A stretch of DNA of 64,000 bases from an uncultured Anaeroplasma sp. (GCA_947592005.1 CANQDJ010000004.1:1-64000), one strand, 5' to 3'; counted from the stretch's first letter, positions 18,226-27,880 are shown. Notes: generated by a model not told the origin, from the letters alone. Numbers and translations are program-made.

Positions 18226-19423
18226 TTTTCCTCACCTCAATAATCGTACTGACCAATTCTCCGTTTTTCATTTTCGTACGAAGCGTTTGACCTACTTTTG
18301 CCTGCTTAACATCTGTTATAATTTCTCCGTCTATGGAATTAATGGAGAATCCTTTATCCATAATTGCCAAAGGATTAAGAGATTCCAACTGCCTTTTACA
18401 TAATTCATAATTATATTTTTTAGTGTTCAAAATATTCGAAATATATGTATGTAATGTTTGTAGATAGGTGTTTAATATCTCTTTTTTATGCAATAATGTT
18501 TTAGAAGGATTATTCGCATCGATTCTTCGATCGAAATTTGCCAATTTCATTCGGCATTCGTCTAATAAAGATCGAATTCTTTTTGTCATTGTGGTAACAA
18601 AGTAATCGATATTTTGAAATAAATTTTCTTTCGATGGGGTAGCAATTTCGGCAGCAGCCGTAGGCGTTGCCGCTCTTTTATCAGCCACAAAATCGGCTAT
18701 CGTAAAATCTATTTCATGTCCAACTGCCGAAATAATCGGAATTCGGCTTTCATAGATAGCCACCGCAACCATTCTTTCGTTAAACGCCCATAAATCTTCT
18801 ATGGAGCCACCGCCTCGTCCAACTATAAGAACATCACATATATTATCATCATTGGCTTTATGAATTTGCCGAACAATGTCTTCTTTGGCATCACCCCCCT
18901 GAACAATAGCAGGATAAAGAATGACACTACATAAAGGATAACGTCGTTCTATCGTTCGTATGATATCTTTAATCGCCGCTCCGGTTGGTGATGTAATAAC
19001 TCCTATGGTTTTGGGAAAAAGTGGAATCGTTTTTTTATGCTCTACCGCAAACAATCCTTCTTTTGCCAAATCCGCTTTCAGTTTTTCATAGGCCAAATAT
19101 AAATCTCCCACTCCATCGCTTTTTAATTCTTTAACATTGATTTGATAGGTTCCCGAAGGTTCATATACTGTTACATTTCCCTTTACGAACACTTTCATTC
19201 CGTCTTTCACTTCAAAAGGAACTTTGGACGAATATGTGGCAAACATCATAGCGGATATTGCCGCATTTTCATCTTTCAAAGTAAAATAAAAATGTCCACG
19301 AGAATTATGTTTAAAATTGGATACTTCGCCTTCTAAAAGAACTTCGTCCAAATGATGATCGTGGTCAAATTTATACTTGATATATTTGGTTAATGCCGTT
19401 ACGGTTAAATAACGTTGTTCCAT
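18215..19423 (-). CDS. xseA: Exodeoxyribonuclease VII large subunit
   Basis: LTVTALTKYIKYKFDHDHHLDEVLLEGEVSNFKHNSRGHFYFTLKDE; VGRGGGSIEDLWAFNE. Confidence 0.96.
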   Translation of the reverse strand: MEQRYLTVTALTKYIKYKFDHDHHLDEVLLEGEVSNFKHNSRGHFYFTLKDENAAISAMMFATYSSKVPFEVKDGMKVFVKGNVTVYEPSGTYQINVKELKSDGVGDLYLAYEKLKADLAKEGLFAVEHKKTIPLFPKTIGVITSPTGAAIKDIIRTIERRYPLCSVILYPAIVQGGDAKEDIVRQIHKANDDNICDVLIVGRGGGSIEDLWAFNERMVAVAIYESRIPIISAVGHEIDFTIADFVADKRAATPTAAAEIATPSKENLFQNIDYFVTTMTKRIRSLLDECRMKLANFDRRIDANNPSKTLLHKKEILNTYLQTLHTYISNILNTKKYNYELCKRQLESLNPLAIMDKGFSINSIDGEIITDVKQAKVGQTLRTKMKNGELVSTIIEVRKNGK

Positions 19424-19424
19424 A

Positions 19425-19826
19425 TTATCCCTTCAATTCTTTTATTTTTCTGTCGATTTCATCTAATAATCTATTATTAAACGCTACAGCCTTATGATCT
19501 CCGATATCCGAAAATTCTTTGGTAATTTCCAAAGCCTCGTTAATGGCTATTCTTTTATCCGTTCCGGATAATATCTCTCCCGTAGCCAAACGGATAATCG
19601 CCTTATCGACCAAATTCAATCTATCCAACGTATAATTTTTCAAACATATTGAAATATATGTGTCAATCTGATCCATATTATCTATTACAATTTTTACCAA
19701 TTCCAAAACTTCCGGTTCAATCGAAGTTTCGTCATAAAATCCAATGGCTTGTTCCAATGATATTTTATTGAAATCGCAAGTATAAAGTATTTGCATTGCC
19801 ATTTTTCTTGCTTCACGTCTAGTCAT
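19425..19826 (-). CDS. nusB: Transcription antitermination protein NusB
   Basis: MTRREARKMAMQILYTCDF; INEALEITKEFSD; start after GGTGAT SD. Confidence 0.93.
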   Translation of the reverse strand: MTRREARKMAMQILYTCDFNKISLEQAIGFYDETSIEPEVLELVKIVIDNMDQIDTYISICLKNYTLDRLNLVDKAIIRLATGEILSGTDKRIAINEALEITKEFSDIGDHKAVAFNNRLLDEIDRKIKELKG

Positions 19827-19944
19827 TTTATCACCACTTAAAATCATTCCTATTGTATCATAGATTCGCCCTATTGAAAAGAATATTTTAAAAAATACTT
19901 CATTCGTTTCTATATTTTTTGCATATTGTTTCCATTAAATGTGA

Positions 19945-19962
19945 TACAATAAAAATGGTGAT
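19945..19962 (+). promoter_or_regulatory. Extended -10 promoter with adjacent GGTGAT SD
   Basis: TGATACAAT, 6 nt, GGTGAT, then TTT-ATG. Confidence 0.5.
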
Positions 19963-19965
19963 TTT

Positions 19966-20433
19966 ATGGAAACAGAATTTATTCGCTTAATTCGTCCGAT
20001 AGTAAAGACGGAAAACTACAGAAAAATGAAAAATTTTAAACATCATCATACAACCTCTACCTATTCTCATTCATTAAAGGTTGCCTATATAGCGTATCTT
20101 TATGTTAAAAAGCACAATTCCAAAGTCGATATAAACGCATTAATTCGTGGAGCCCTTCTTCATGATTATTATCTTTATGATTGGCATACAAAAGATAAAT
20201 CGCATCGTTTACATGGTTATCGGCATCCAAAATTTTCTTATCAAAATGCCTTAAAAGATTATCCAAACATTTCCAAAAAGGAAAGGGATATTATTTTACA
20301 TCATATGTTCCCTCTAACTTTGAATCCCCCGCATTCCAAAGAAGCATGGATTGTTTGTCTATGTGATAAAAAGGCTACTTTGGCAGACTATTTTAAGCAT
20401 AAAAAAAGGAAATCCAAAAAGGAAAACCTATAA
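19966..20433 (+). CDS. HD-domain phosphohydrolase-like protein
   Basis: HSLKVAYIAY...IRGALLHDYYLYDWH pattern. Confidence 0.75.
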   Translation: METEFIRLIRPIVKTENYRKMKNFKHHHTTSTYSHSLKVAYIAYLYVKKHNSKVDINALIRGALLHDYYLYDWHTKDKSHRLHGYRHPKFSYQNALKDYPNISKKERDIILHHMFPLTLNPPHSKEAWIVCLCDKKATLADYFKHKKRKSKKENL

Positions 20434-20446
20434 TTTACTTTATTTT

Positions 20447-20929
20447 TTATTCTTCCAATAGACTGAATTCTGTATTTTCAACTATCAAATTTTGCGATTC
20501 TTTATCATTAAGTTGAATAAAACCTCGAAATAAAATATCGAACGTATCCCCTTTTAATGCCATAGAGGCTTTAGCCCGTTCCGAATCAGTAGAACGAAAG
20601 CCGATTGGGGCATACAACGGAATCGCATTATATGCTTTTACATTATGAACCAGTTGAATACGGATCTCGTCTTTCAAATAAGCATAGTTCGGATAAACAA
20701 AAGGAACTACCGCTATGGCATATAATACATCGTTTCGCTTCAAAACAATATTTGGTAATTTCTGAATATTCGCCTGTGCGACTTCAATCTTAAACCCTCT
20801 TTTTAAAGCAAATTGTTTTACAATATAATCCACCCCTAAAACAAGTAAATCCTGAAAAGAGAGTTTTTGTTCTTCTTTCACATTTTGAGGACAACCAGCC
20901 GCCCAAATGCTTTCGATATTATTCTGCAT
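20447..20929 (-). CDS. Conserved hypothetical protein
   Basis: 160-aa ORF overlapping the DUF697-like gene start; consistent codon usage. Confidence 0.6.
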   Translation of the reverse strand: MQNNIESIWAAGCPQNVKEEQKLSFQDLLVLGVDYIVKQFALKRGFKIEVAQANIQKLPNIVLKRNDVLYAIAVVPFVYPNYAYLKDEIRIQLVHNVKAYNAIPLYAPIGFRSTDSERAKASMALKGDTFDILFRGFIQLNDKESQNLIVENTEFSLLEE

Positions 20930-21872
20930 CGCCTACAACCTCCTCTGTATCCGTATTATCTTTTTTTCTAGTAAAGAATTTTACAATCTTGCGTGGAAAA
21001 AAACTTACCGTTTCGGCAATGACAATCGGTATAATTTTTAATGTTTCTTTATACGCTTGACGACGAATATCTTCTTTGGTAACAACCGCACCATCATTAA
21101 ACAAATACCGTCTTGTAACACACCCGATACGAATAGTCAATAATGCGTTGGCAGCACCCTGTGTAATACTTTCCAATACTTTTCCCAACATCGGTATTTC
21201 TCCAATCGCATTCATTGCGGTTTTTGGCATAACATCTTCTAAATTCAAATTTTCTAATCCTTCGGCAATCAAAGCCGTAGAAAATACATTGATTGTCAAT
21301 TTTGATAAATTTTTCATAGACGGACGAAATCCACATTTTAATACCAATTCTTTAATCATTTTTAAATTGACAGCGAACACCGTAATCATATCAAAACGGG
21401 CACTTTGACATATAGCGGTAGAAATCATTACCGTTTTGGCATTATGAATAATTACCTTATTTAATTGTTTTTTTATAGATCGTTCAAAAACGAAATTTAA
21501 ATTAAACAGTAATTCTTCAGATTCTTTATAATTGGTAAGTAATACGACTTGATCCTGAGGTAAATCATTATTCTTTACAATCATTTTAGCCACTCTCTTA
21601 TAAACGGCAACGGCTCTCGCATCTTTCCGATCCATTGTCGTTACAATAGATAAAGATGGCGAACGAACAATAACTATAATCGGGTGAATAATCGCAAAAT
21701 AAATCAATAAAACTACCAAAACATAAAAACCGATTTCCAAATAAACCGAAATTCGGCGAAGTTTTTCTCCAATATCAATCACAGAACTAATCAAAATCAA
21801 CGCAAAAACGGTTAAGCACCCAATCGCAATTCCATAATATAAAAATCTTGTCTTACTGTTTTTCTTCTTCAT
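20919..21872 (-). CDS. DUF697 (YcjF-like) family membrane protein
   Basis: Two N-terminal TM helices; IPMLGKVLESITQGAANALLTIRIGCVTRRYLF typical of DUF697. Confidence 0.7.
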   Translation of the reverse strand: MKKKNSKTRFLYYGIAIGCLTVFALILISSVIDIGEKLRRISVYLEIGFYVLVVLLIYFAIIHPIIVIVRSPSLSIVTTMDRKDARAVAVYKRVAKMIVKNNDLPQDQVVLLTNYKESEELLFNLNFVFERSIKKQLNKVIIHNAKTVMISTAICQSARFDMITVFAVNLKMIKELVLKCGFRPSMKNLSKLTINVFSTALIAEGLENLNLEDVMPKTAMNAIGEIPMLGKVLESITQGAANALLTIRIGCVTRRYLFNDGAVVTKEDIRRQAYKETLKIIPIVIAETVSFFPRKIVKFFTRKKDNTDTEEVVGDAE

Positions 21873-21880
21873 AACAACAC

Positions 21881-22753
21881 CTACAATCGAAAAGTAGAAT
21901 ATGCTGGTTCTATTGCCAGAGGCTTATATTCTGATAATTTATTTTTTGTATCTTTCATTTCTATTTCTTCTATATTCAAATATCTAGCCTGTAGAAAAGC
22001 CCTCTTACAAAAACAAGATAGCATTTCCTCTTCGGCTCCTTCTTCTGAAGGAAGAGCCAACAATAAATGTAAAAACGACATATTTTGAATTATACTTCCT
22101 ATGGCAATACCGAATATATGTTCTTCATCACATAATAATAATCCTATTAAATCAAATTCATATAATTGTTCGATTAAACTTTTAATCATATTTAATTTTT
22201 CATAAAATACTTTATCGTTTAAATCACTTATTTGGCGATGCCATTGTTCAATAAATTCTAAAATAGAAGGGAAATCTTCTTTTTTTATTTCTCTGTAAAA
22301 CGCATTTGAATGGTTCTTTTCGAATTTTTTTACTTTTTTTCTCTTTATTTTATCTTTCTTATAAAAAAGGAAATCTTCACAATTATAAATATAACTTGCA
22401 AAAAAATCATTCTCTTTTAAATCATAATTTCTATTTCTTAAATTATCCTCTTGTCGTTTATCGACAGGGGCTACATTAATATCAAATCCGTTTTCTTTAC
22501 AGTCTTTTAATATTTTCTTCATTCCGTCCTCGATATTTTTTTGTCCCAAAGGTGGATAATAACACATTCCCACTTCGGGCATAAAAAAGCGGATAAAACA
22601 ATACTCGTTTTCAAACGCTATTTCCGGCTTATATATATCCCGATATATAAATAACCATATCGGATTGTATCTATGTAGCCAAAACTGCTCATTTTCCACA
22701 TAACGCAACAATTTTTTGGTGTCAAGAAATCCATATTTATGAAAATTTATCAT
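21881..22753 (-). CDS. DUF2156 / phosphatidylglycerol lysyltransferase C-terminal-like protein
   Basis: GNAT-like fold features: NRNYDLKENDFFASYIYNCEDFLFYKKDKIKRKKVKKFEKNH ... FGIAIGSIIQNMSFLHLL. Confidence 0.7.
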   Translation of the reverse strand: MINFHKYGFLDTKKLLRYVENEQFWLHRYNPIWLFIYRDIYKPEIAFENEYCFIRFFMPEVGMCYYPPLGQKNIEDGMKKILKDCKENGFDINVAPVDKRQEDNLRNRNYDLKENDFFASYIYNCEDFLFYKKDKIKRKKVKKFEKNHSNAFYREIKKEDFPSILEFIEQWHRQISDLNDKVFYEKLNMIKSLIEQLYEFDLIGLLLCDEEHIFGIAIGSIIQNMSFLHLLLALPSEEGAEEEMLSCFCKRAFLQARYLNIEEIEMKDTKNKLSEYKPLAIEPAYSTFRL

Positions 22754-22809
22754 TTCCATCACCACCGGACGATTTTATTATATCAAATAAAACGACAAAA
22801 AGAAACAAA

Positions 22810-24345
22810 TTATTTTATGGTTTCCAAGTATGCCATAAGAAACGGGCCAACCCCTTTGGCGTCATCGGAACCTACCGGCTCAGCCAAATAATATTCGTGG
22901 CTTCCATCTCGATACGGATTGGTTGCGGGACCCAATCCCGCCGTAATACAGATATCATTTAATACGTTATTTTTAAAAGAATGATTATATATTCCTTCGA
23001 ATATTTCTTTTCCACTATCTGAATAAGAAGAATCCAAATATCCTAAACGAGATCCTTTTAACAATACATAACTGATCATAGAACTACCGGAAGATTCCAA
23101 ATAATTGGCAATTTTTACTTTGGAGTCATAATATGCTTCATACTTTTTATTTTTCAGTGCTTCCAACATAGAACCCGAAACTTCTATTTCCGTTTTACCT
23201 AAATCCACAATTTGATAAAACATCTTTGTTTCTTTATCCTGATACTGCATAATTCCTTCAACTGCTTCTTGCAGTAAAGTCGTCAAACTATCTTTCTCTT
23301 CTCCTTCGGGAAAATATTCCAATATATCGACCAAAGATACCAAATACCAACCGATAGAACGAAGCCAAAAACTTGAACTTACCCCTTTTTCTTTATCTGC
23401 CCAAAAAATCGTTTTGGTGCTGTCATATCCGTGATAATACAATTTCTTTGTTTCGTCAAACATATTTTCCCGAATAAATTGATACTGTCCGCAGATTTCT
23501 TCAAAAATAGCATTTACAGAATTGGTTTTAGCGTATCTAGCATAAAACGGGGCATACATATACATTCCATCTAACCAAATTTGATTCTTATACGTTTCTT
23601 TATGTGAAAAATTTTGATTACTGTTCATCACCCTCGATTGCTTCATTAATTCCTTATAGGTATTGTCTATTGCTTTTAAATATCTTACATCTTGAGTAAA
23701 ATCATAAGCGTCAAATAATATCTTCGATTCACAAATACTATCCAATTCTCCCGAAGCATATCCCGGTTCTTTTGTTTGTGGATTGATAAATTTTCCATCT
23801 TCATCTATATAATAATCAATATAATTTATAAAAAAAGTTTTATAACTTTCCGCTTTGGTCGGATTGGTCGAAAGAGTATCATAATAAAGATTGACAATGG
23901 AATTTAAAAATACTCCGTCAATATAATTCCATCTTCCTTTAAAAGATTCTTTATTCCAATACGGAATATATCCCGTTGTCGAAGTAATCAAATGATCCAA
24001 ATATGCGTCCATCACTTCTGTTTTGGAGATAAGATTCCATTTCAAATAAATGGTAGTATCTTTTTGAATCGAAAGACTCCAATCAAAAGGAATAGTATAT
24101 TCGGCATCAGAATATGCTCCTTCCAATACATAACCAGAAACAGTTGGCTTCGATAAAAATTTGCCTCCTTCGACTTGTTTTACGGTCGTTCCCGTTTGTG
24201 GACCATTATAATCGACATAAGTAACAATAAAATATTGTTTTTCTGTATCGGGAGTTTCTTTGTTCGAATCCGGATCGTTTTTTGTGCACCCATATAAACC
24301 AAATCCCATCATAATTAATATTGCCATAAACCAAAAACGTTTCAT
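22810..24345 (-). CDS. Lipoprotein with InlB-B-type repeat and GH88/GH105 (unsaturated rhamnogalacturonyl hydrolase-like) domain
   Basis: Lipobox LYGC; YFIVTYVDYNGPQTGTTVKQVEGGKFLSKPTVSGYVLEGAYSD repeat; IWLDGMYMYAPFYARYAK and SSSFWLRSIGWYLVSLVDILEYFPE. Confidence 0.85.
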   Translation of the reverse strand: MKRFWFMAILIMMGFGLYGCTKNDPDSNKETPDTEKQYFIVTYVDYNGPQTGTTVKQVEGGKFLSKPTVSGYVLEGAYSDAEYTIPFDWSLSIQKDTTIYLKWNLISKTEVMDAYLDHLITSTTGYIPYWNKESFKGRWNYIDGVFLNSIVNLYYDTLSTNPTKAESYKTFFINYIDYYIDEDGKFINPQTKEPGYASGELDSICESKILFDAYDFTQDVRYLKAIDNTYKELMKQSRVMNSNQNFSHKETYKNQIWLDGMYMYAPFYARYAKTNSVNAIFEEICGQYQFIRENMFDETKKLYYHGYDSTKTIFWADKEKGVSSSFWLRSIGWYLVSLVDILEYFPEGEEKDSLTTLLQEAVEGIMQYQDKETKMFYQIVDLGKTEIEVSGSMLEALKNKKYEAYYDSKVKIANYLESSGSSMISYVLLKGSRLGYLDSSYSDSGKEIFEGIYNHSFKNNVLNDICITAGLGPATNPYRDGSHEYYLAEPVGSDDAKGVGPFLMAYLETIK

Positions 24346-24349
24346 ATTT

Positions 24350-24367
24350 ATCACCGATTTCATTATA
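24350..24367 (-). promoter_or_regulatory. Extended -10 promoter with adjacent GGTGAT SD
   Basis: Minus: TGATATAAT, 6 nt (GAAATC), GGTGAT, then AAAT-ATG. Confidence 0.5.
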
Positions 24368-24409
24368 TCATAGTCCCAATAAAATTTGAAATAAAAAAAG
24401 CCAGATAAA

Positions 24410-24661
24410 CTAGCCTTTTAACCCTTGTTCCTGTCGTTCCATATTTTCAACGACAATATCATGAATTTCACCCAATGTCGCACAATATTCCAAAACTTTC
24501 CATGGCGTATTGGTATGAAAATGTATTTTAATTAAATCCTCATCTCCCACCGCAAGTAAACAATCTCCTTTAATATTTGCGGTGATGTAATCAATAATGT
24601 CATCTTCGCTCAGATCGTGTCCGGCGATTAAAAGTTGTGTATCAAACTTATATTCCAACAT
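24410..24661 (-). CDS. Standalone DAK-phosphatase/FakA C-terminal-like domain protein
   Basis: 83 aa; YKFDTQLLI...GDCLLAVGDEDLIKIHFHTNTPWKVLEYCATLGEIHDIVVENMERQ resembles the segment after the DegV-kinase linker in FakA/YloV-type proteins. Confidence 0.75.
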   Translation of the reverse strand: MLEYKFDTQLLIAGHDLSEDDIIDYITANIKGDCLLAVGDEDLIKIHFHTNTPWKVLEYCATLGEIHDIVVENMERQEQGLKG

Positions 24662-24833
24662 ACTTAATTCTCCTCATTCAATTTTTTATAATTATATATC
24701 ATATTTTTACATTTGTAAAGAAAATGGAAAAACAAAAAAAACGAATTTCTACAATAAGTTGACTAAATCTATCTACTTTATTCTTTATTTTTTTTTATCT
24801 TTTTGATAAAATTTTCATTGGGAGATGAAAACT

Positions 24834-25616
24834 ATGAAATACCAAGAAATCATATATTATACAGATGAACTTACCGATGATTTCGGAAATAAACCGAAAA
24901 AGAATCACCCTCTACCGAAAAAATATAAATATATGACCACTTCTTTTCTTTCCCGTTTTTTCACTTCCATTATTTATCAAATTATGCTACAACCTCTTGC
25001 TTATGTTTATGTTAAACTCCGTTTTCATCAAAAATTTAAAAATAAACATGCATTGAAAGAAGTAAAAAACGGCTATTTTATCTATATCAATCATACCGCT
25101 TTGGCGGCAGATGCTTTTATACCGAATATTTTATCTTTTAAGAAAAAGAATTATATTATTACTGGAAAACAAACCAGTTCTATGACTTTAATCTTACCTT
25201 TATTACGCAGTATCGGTTCACTCCCTTTAAGCGATAATATGAATCAAAAAAAACAACTACAGAAAACAATTCAAACCCGTTTTAAACAAAAATCAAGTAT
25301 TACAATATATCCCGAAGCCCATGTATGGCCTTATTATACAGATATCAGACCATTTACGGAAGAAAGTTTTAAATATGCCGTTAAATTGAATGCTCCTGTG
25401 TTTTCTATTACAAATTGTTACCAAAAGAGAAAATTTCGAAAAAAACCGAAAATCGTAAGTTATATCGATGGACCTTTTTATCAAAAAGATGAACTAAGCA
25501 TAAATGAAAATGCCAAATATTTGCGGGATACAGTCTATTCTACAATGAAAAAACGGGCAAATACTTATTCTACTTATTCTTATTTTAAATACGAAAAAGT
25601 AGAAAAAAATAAATAA
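24834..25616 (+). CDS. 1-acyl-sn-glycerol-3-phosphate acyltransferase-like (PlsC family)
   Basis: YINHTALAADAF (H-x4-D), TIYPEAHVWPYY. Confidence 0.82.
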   Translation: MKYQEIIYYTDELTDDFGNKPKKNHPLPKKYKYMTTSFLSRFFTSIIYQIMLQPLAYVYVKLRFHQKFKNKHALKEVKNGYFIYINHTALAADAFIPNILSFKKKNYIITGKQTSSMTLILPLLRSIGSLPLSDNMNQKKQLQKTIQTRFKQKSSITIYPEAHVWPYYTDIRPFTEESFKYAVKLNAPVFSITNCYQKRKFRKKPKIVSYIDGPFYQKDELSINENAKYLRDTVYSTMKKRANTYSTYSYFKYEKVEKNK

Positions 25617-25627
25617 AACCATTTTCA

Positions 25628-25668
25628 TAAAAAATCGAGAGATATTATATTTTTTCTCTCGATTTTTT
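25628..25668. terminator. Bidirectional terminator
   Basis: AAAAATCGAGAGA...TCTCTCGATTTTTT. Confidence 0.7.
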
Positions 25669-26226
25669 ATATTGTTCTACCACATCATTTAATTTTTTAT
25701 AAATCGGCTTCATCGCTTCTTCGTTTGTCATAGACACTGCCCGATTCAATTCCACCCAACGCAATCCACTATTTTCATCTGGTTTAATATGAAGCGTATC
25801 CGCTTCATTGGCCAACAATAAATACGTCAAATTCAAATGTAAATGAGAATTGACGAATTTTCCTTTTTTATAATGATACGCTACCGGTAAAATTTCCACA
25901 GAAACCGGAAAATCATAAATCAACTCTACATCGATTAAACCACTTTCTTCTTTGGCTTCCCTTAAAGCAACCTTATCCAAATCTTCTTCTCCGTCCGCAT
26001 GACCGCCTAACCAACCCCAATTTTTATAAATATTATGATAATTGAGTAACACTTTTGTACAATCTTTATTGACAATCCATGCGGAAGCACTGAAATGTCC
26101 GATAGAATTTTCTCTAGTTAAACAAGTATCGGGATATTGTTTAATAAATTCTTTCATAACTTCCAAATCTTTTTGTTCTTGTTCATTATTGGGGATATAT
26201 TGATAAATTTGACTGATATAGTTCAT
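25645..26226 (-). CDS. NUDIX hydrolase
   Basis: GHADGEEDLDKVALREAKEESGL Nudix box. Confidence 0.93.
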   Translation of the reverse strand: MNYISQIYQYIPNNEQEQKDLEVMKEFIKQYPDTCLTRENSIGHFSASAWIVNKDCTKVLLNYHNIYKNWGWLGGHADGEEDLDKVALREAKEESGLIDVELIYDFPVSVEILPVAYHYKKGKFVNSHLHLNLTYLLLANEADTLHIKPDENSGLRWVELNRAVSMTNEEAMKPIYKKLNDVVEQYKKSREKI

Positions 26227-26346
26227 TTTCTCATTTCTTCTCTATTTAAAAGAAATTATACTATATTTTTTAATATCTTACAATTTTTTTAATCGCTTTA
26301 TAAAAAAATATGATATAATATAAGAAAACAAAAAAGGAGTATAAAA

Positions 26347-26916
26347 ATGAAAGAATTTATTATTGAAACAAGTGCTAGACATGTACACGTTACACAAGAA
26401 GTTTTGGAAGTTTTATTTGGAAAAGGTGCACAACTTACCAAGAAAAAGGACTTAAGTCAACCGGGACAATTCGCTTCCGAACAAAAAGTAAAAGTTATAG
26501 GTCCGAGAGGAGAATTAACTTGTTCTATTTTAGGACCTTGCCGAAAAGTAAATCAAGTGGAAGTATCTTTTTCCGATGCTAGAGTTTTAGGTGTTGTCGC
26601 TCCAATCAGAGAATCTGGCGATGTAAAAGGCTCTGCCACTTGTAAATTGGTAGGCCCTGCCGGTGAAATCGAATTGACCGAAGGCGTAATCGTTGCGAAA
26701 CGTCATATTCATATGACTCCGGAAGATGCAAAAGAATTCGGCGTAGAAAACGGACAAATTGTCAGTGTTAAAGTATTAAATGAAACAGGAAGAGCCATAG
26801 TATTTGGCGATACAGTTGTTCGTGTATCTTCTTCTTATGCATTGGCCATGCATGTAGATACCGATGAAGCAAACGCTGCCGCATTATCTGGTTTGGTTAA
26901 AGGAACATTGGCATAA
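26347..26916 (+). CDS. Phosphate propanoyltransferase / phosphotransacylase (PduL family)
   Basis: SARHVHVTQEVLEVLFG, VAKRHIHMTPEDAKEFGVENGQIVSV. Confidence 0.92.
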   Translation: MKEFIIETSARHVHVTQEVLEVLFGKGAQLTKKKDLSQPGQFASEQKVKVIGPRGELTCSILGPCRKVNQVEVSFSDARVLGVVAPIRESGDVKGSATCKLVGPAGEIELTEGVIVAKRHIHMTPEDAKEFGVENGQIVSVKVLNETGRAIVFGDTVVRVSSSYALAMHVDTDEANAAALSGLVKGTLA

Positions 26917-26982
26917 TAAAACTATTTTCAAAAGGGCTTCATAGAAGTCCTTTTTTTGTTATATACTTTACTGGTGATGAAT

Positions 26983-27567
26983 ATGCGTATCGGCATTTTA
27001 GCAAGATTATTCGAAAAAAAATTGTATGTTCCCCAAGTTTATTTGGATTATTTTAAAAAATTGGGATTTCAAGTAGATATAGTAACGCTAGATTCTTCTT
27101 TGGACTCCTTCGATTTATTTGTTTTAACCGGAGGATATGACTTAGATCCGAAATATTACAATCAAATAAATACACATAGTCAATTTATCGAAGAATATAA
27201 TGATACGTTGGATTTTAAAATATTAGATTATGCTACTTCTTTTGGCGTTTATGTTTTGGGAATTTGTCGAGGTATGCAAAGTATCAACGTTTACTTCGGA
27301 GGTTCTTTAAACCAAAATATACTCCATCATCAAAATAACAATCATTTTATTAAAATAAAAGAAAAATATCTTTTAACCAATTCTTTTCATCATCAAAGCA
27401 TTCAAAAACTCGGTAAGAATCTAACCATTCTTGCCAAAAGTTTGGATAATGAAATCGAAATGATTCAATCCAAAAATAAAAAAATAATTGGAGTTCAATT
27501 TCATCCCGAACGAATGAATACTCCAATCATTGATTCTATTATCTTTTCTTTATTTAACGAAGTTTAA
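26983..27567 (+). CDS. Class I glutamine amidotransferase, gamma-glutamyl-gamma-aminobutyrate hydrolase-like (peptidase C26)
   Basis: TGGYDLDPKYY, VLGICRGMQSINVYFGGSLNQ, GVQFHPER. Confidence 0.88.
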   Translation: MRIGILARLFEKKLYVPQVYLDYFKKLGFQVDIVTLDSSLDSFDLFVLTGGYDLDPKYYNQINTHSQFIEEYNDTLDFKILDYATSFGVYVLGICRGMQSINVYFGGSLNQNILHHQNNNHFIKIKEKYLLTNSFHHQSIQKLGKNLTILAKSLDNEIEMIQSKNKKIIGVQFHPERMNTPIIDSIIFSLFNEV

Positions 27568-27880
27568 AACTATCACATTGTGTTTCGCTGCGATATTTTG
27601 CATCTTCGTTACCGATTCGAATTTCTTTTGCTTCACAATAATTATCTTTATTGAAAGCACAATAATTGGCACTGCAACTAATAGAAACCGAATCTTCCGT
27701 CGTCATTTCTCTGGCGATTTCTTTCATTAATAATTGACTATCATGCGGATTTTTAAAAGATTGACAAAACGTACCAATCTTACTTTTGGCAAATAATCCC
27801 TCTACATCGATATTTCTCTTATTACAGCGATTACAATCGTTATATCCGCAAGTTTTCGCATTGCATTCTATTTTCGTCAT
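27554..27880 (-). CDS. DUF1540-type Cys-rich protein (two Cys modules)
   Basis: MTKIECNAKTCGYNDCNRCNKRNI and ISCSANYCAFNKDNYCEAKEIRIGNEDAKYRSETQCDSFKL. Confidence 0.8.
   Translation of the reverse strand: MTKIECNAKTCGYNDCNRCNKRNIDVEGLFAKSKIGTFCQSFKNPHDSQLLMKEIAREMTTEDSVSISCSANYCAFNKDNYCEAKEIRIGNEDAKYRSETQCDSFKLR

Noticed and set aside
26341-26916. Bacterial microcompartment locus suggested by PduL-type phosphotransacylase
   Set aside because: No shell proteins or other Pdu/Eut genes nearby; PduL-type enzymes also act as ordinary Pta replacements.
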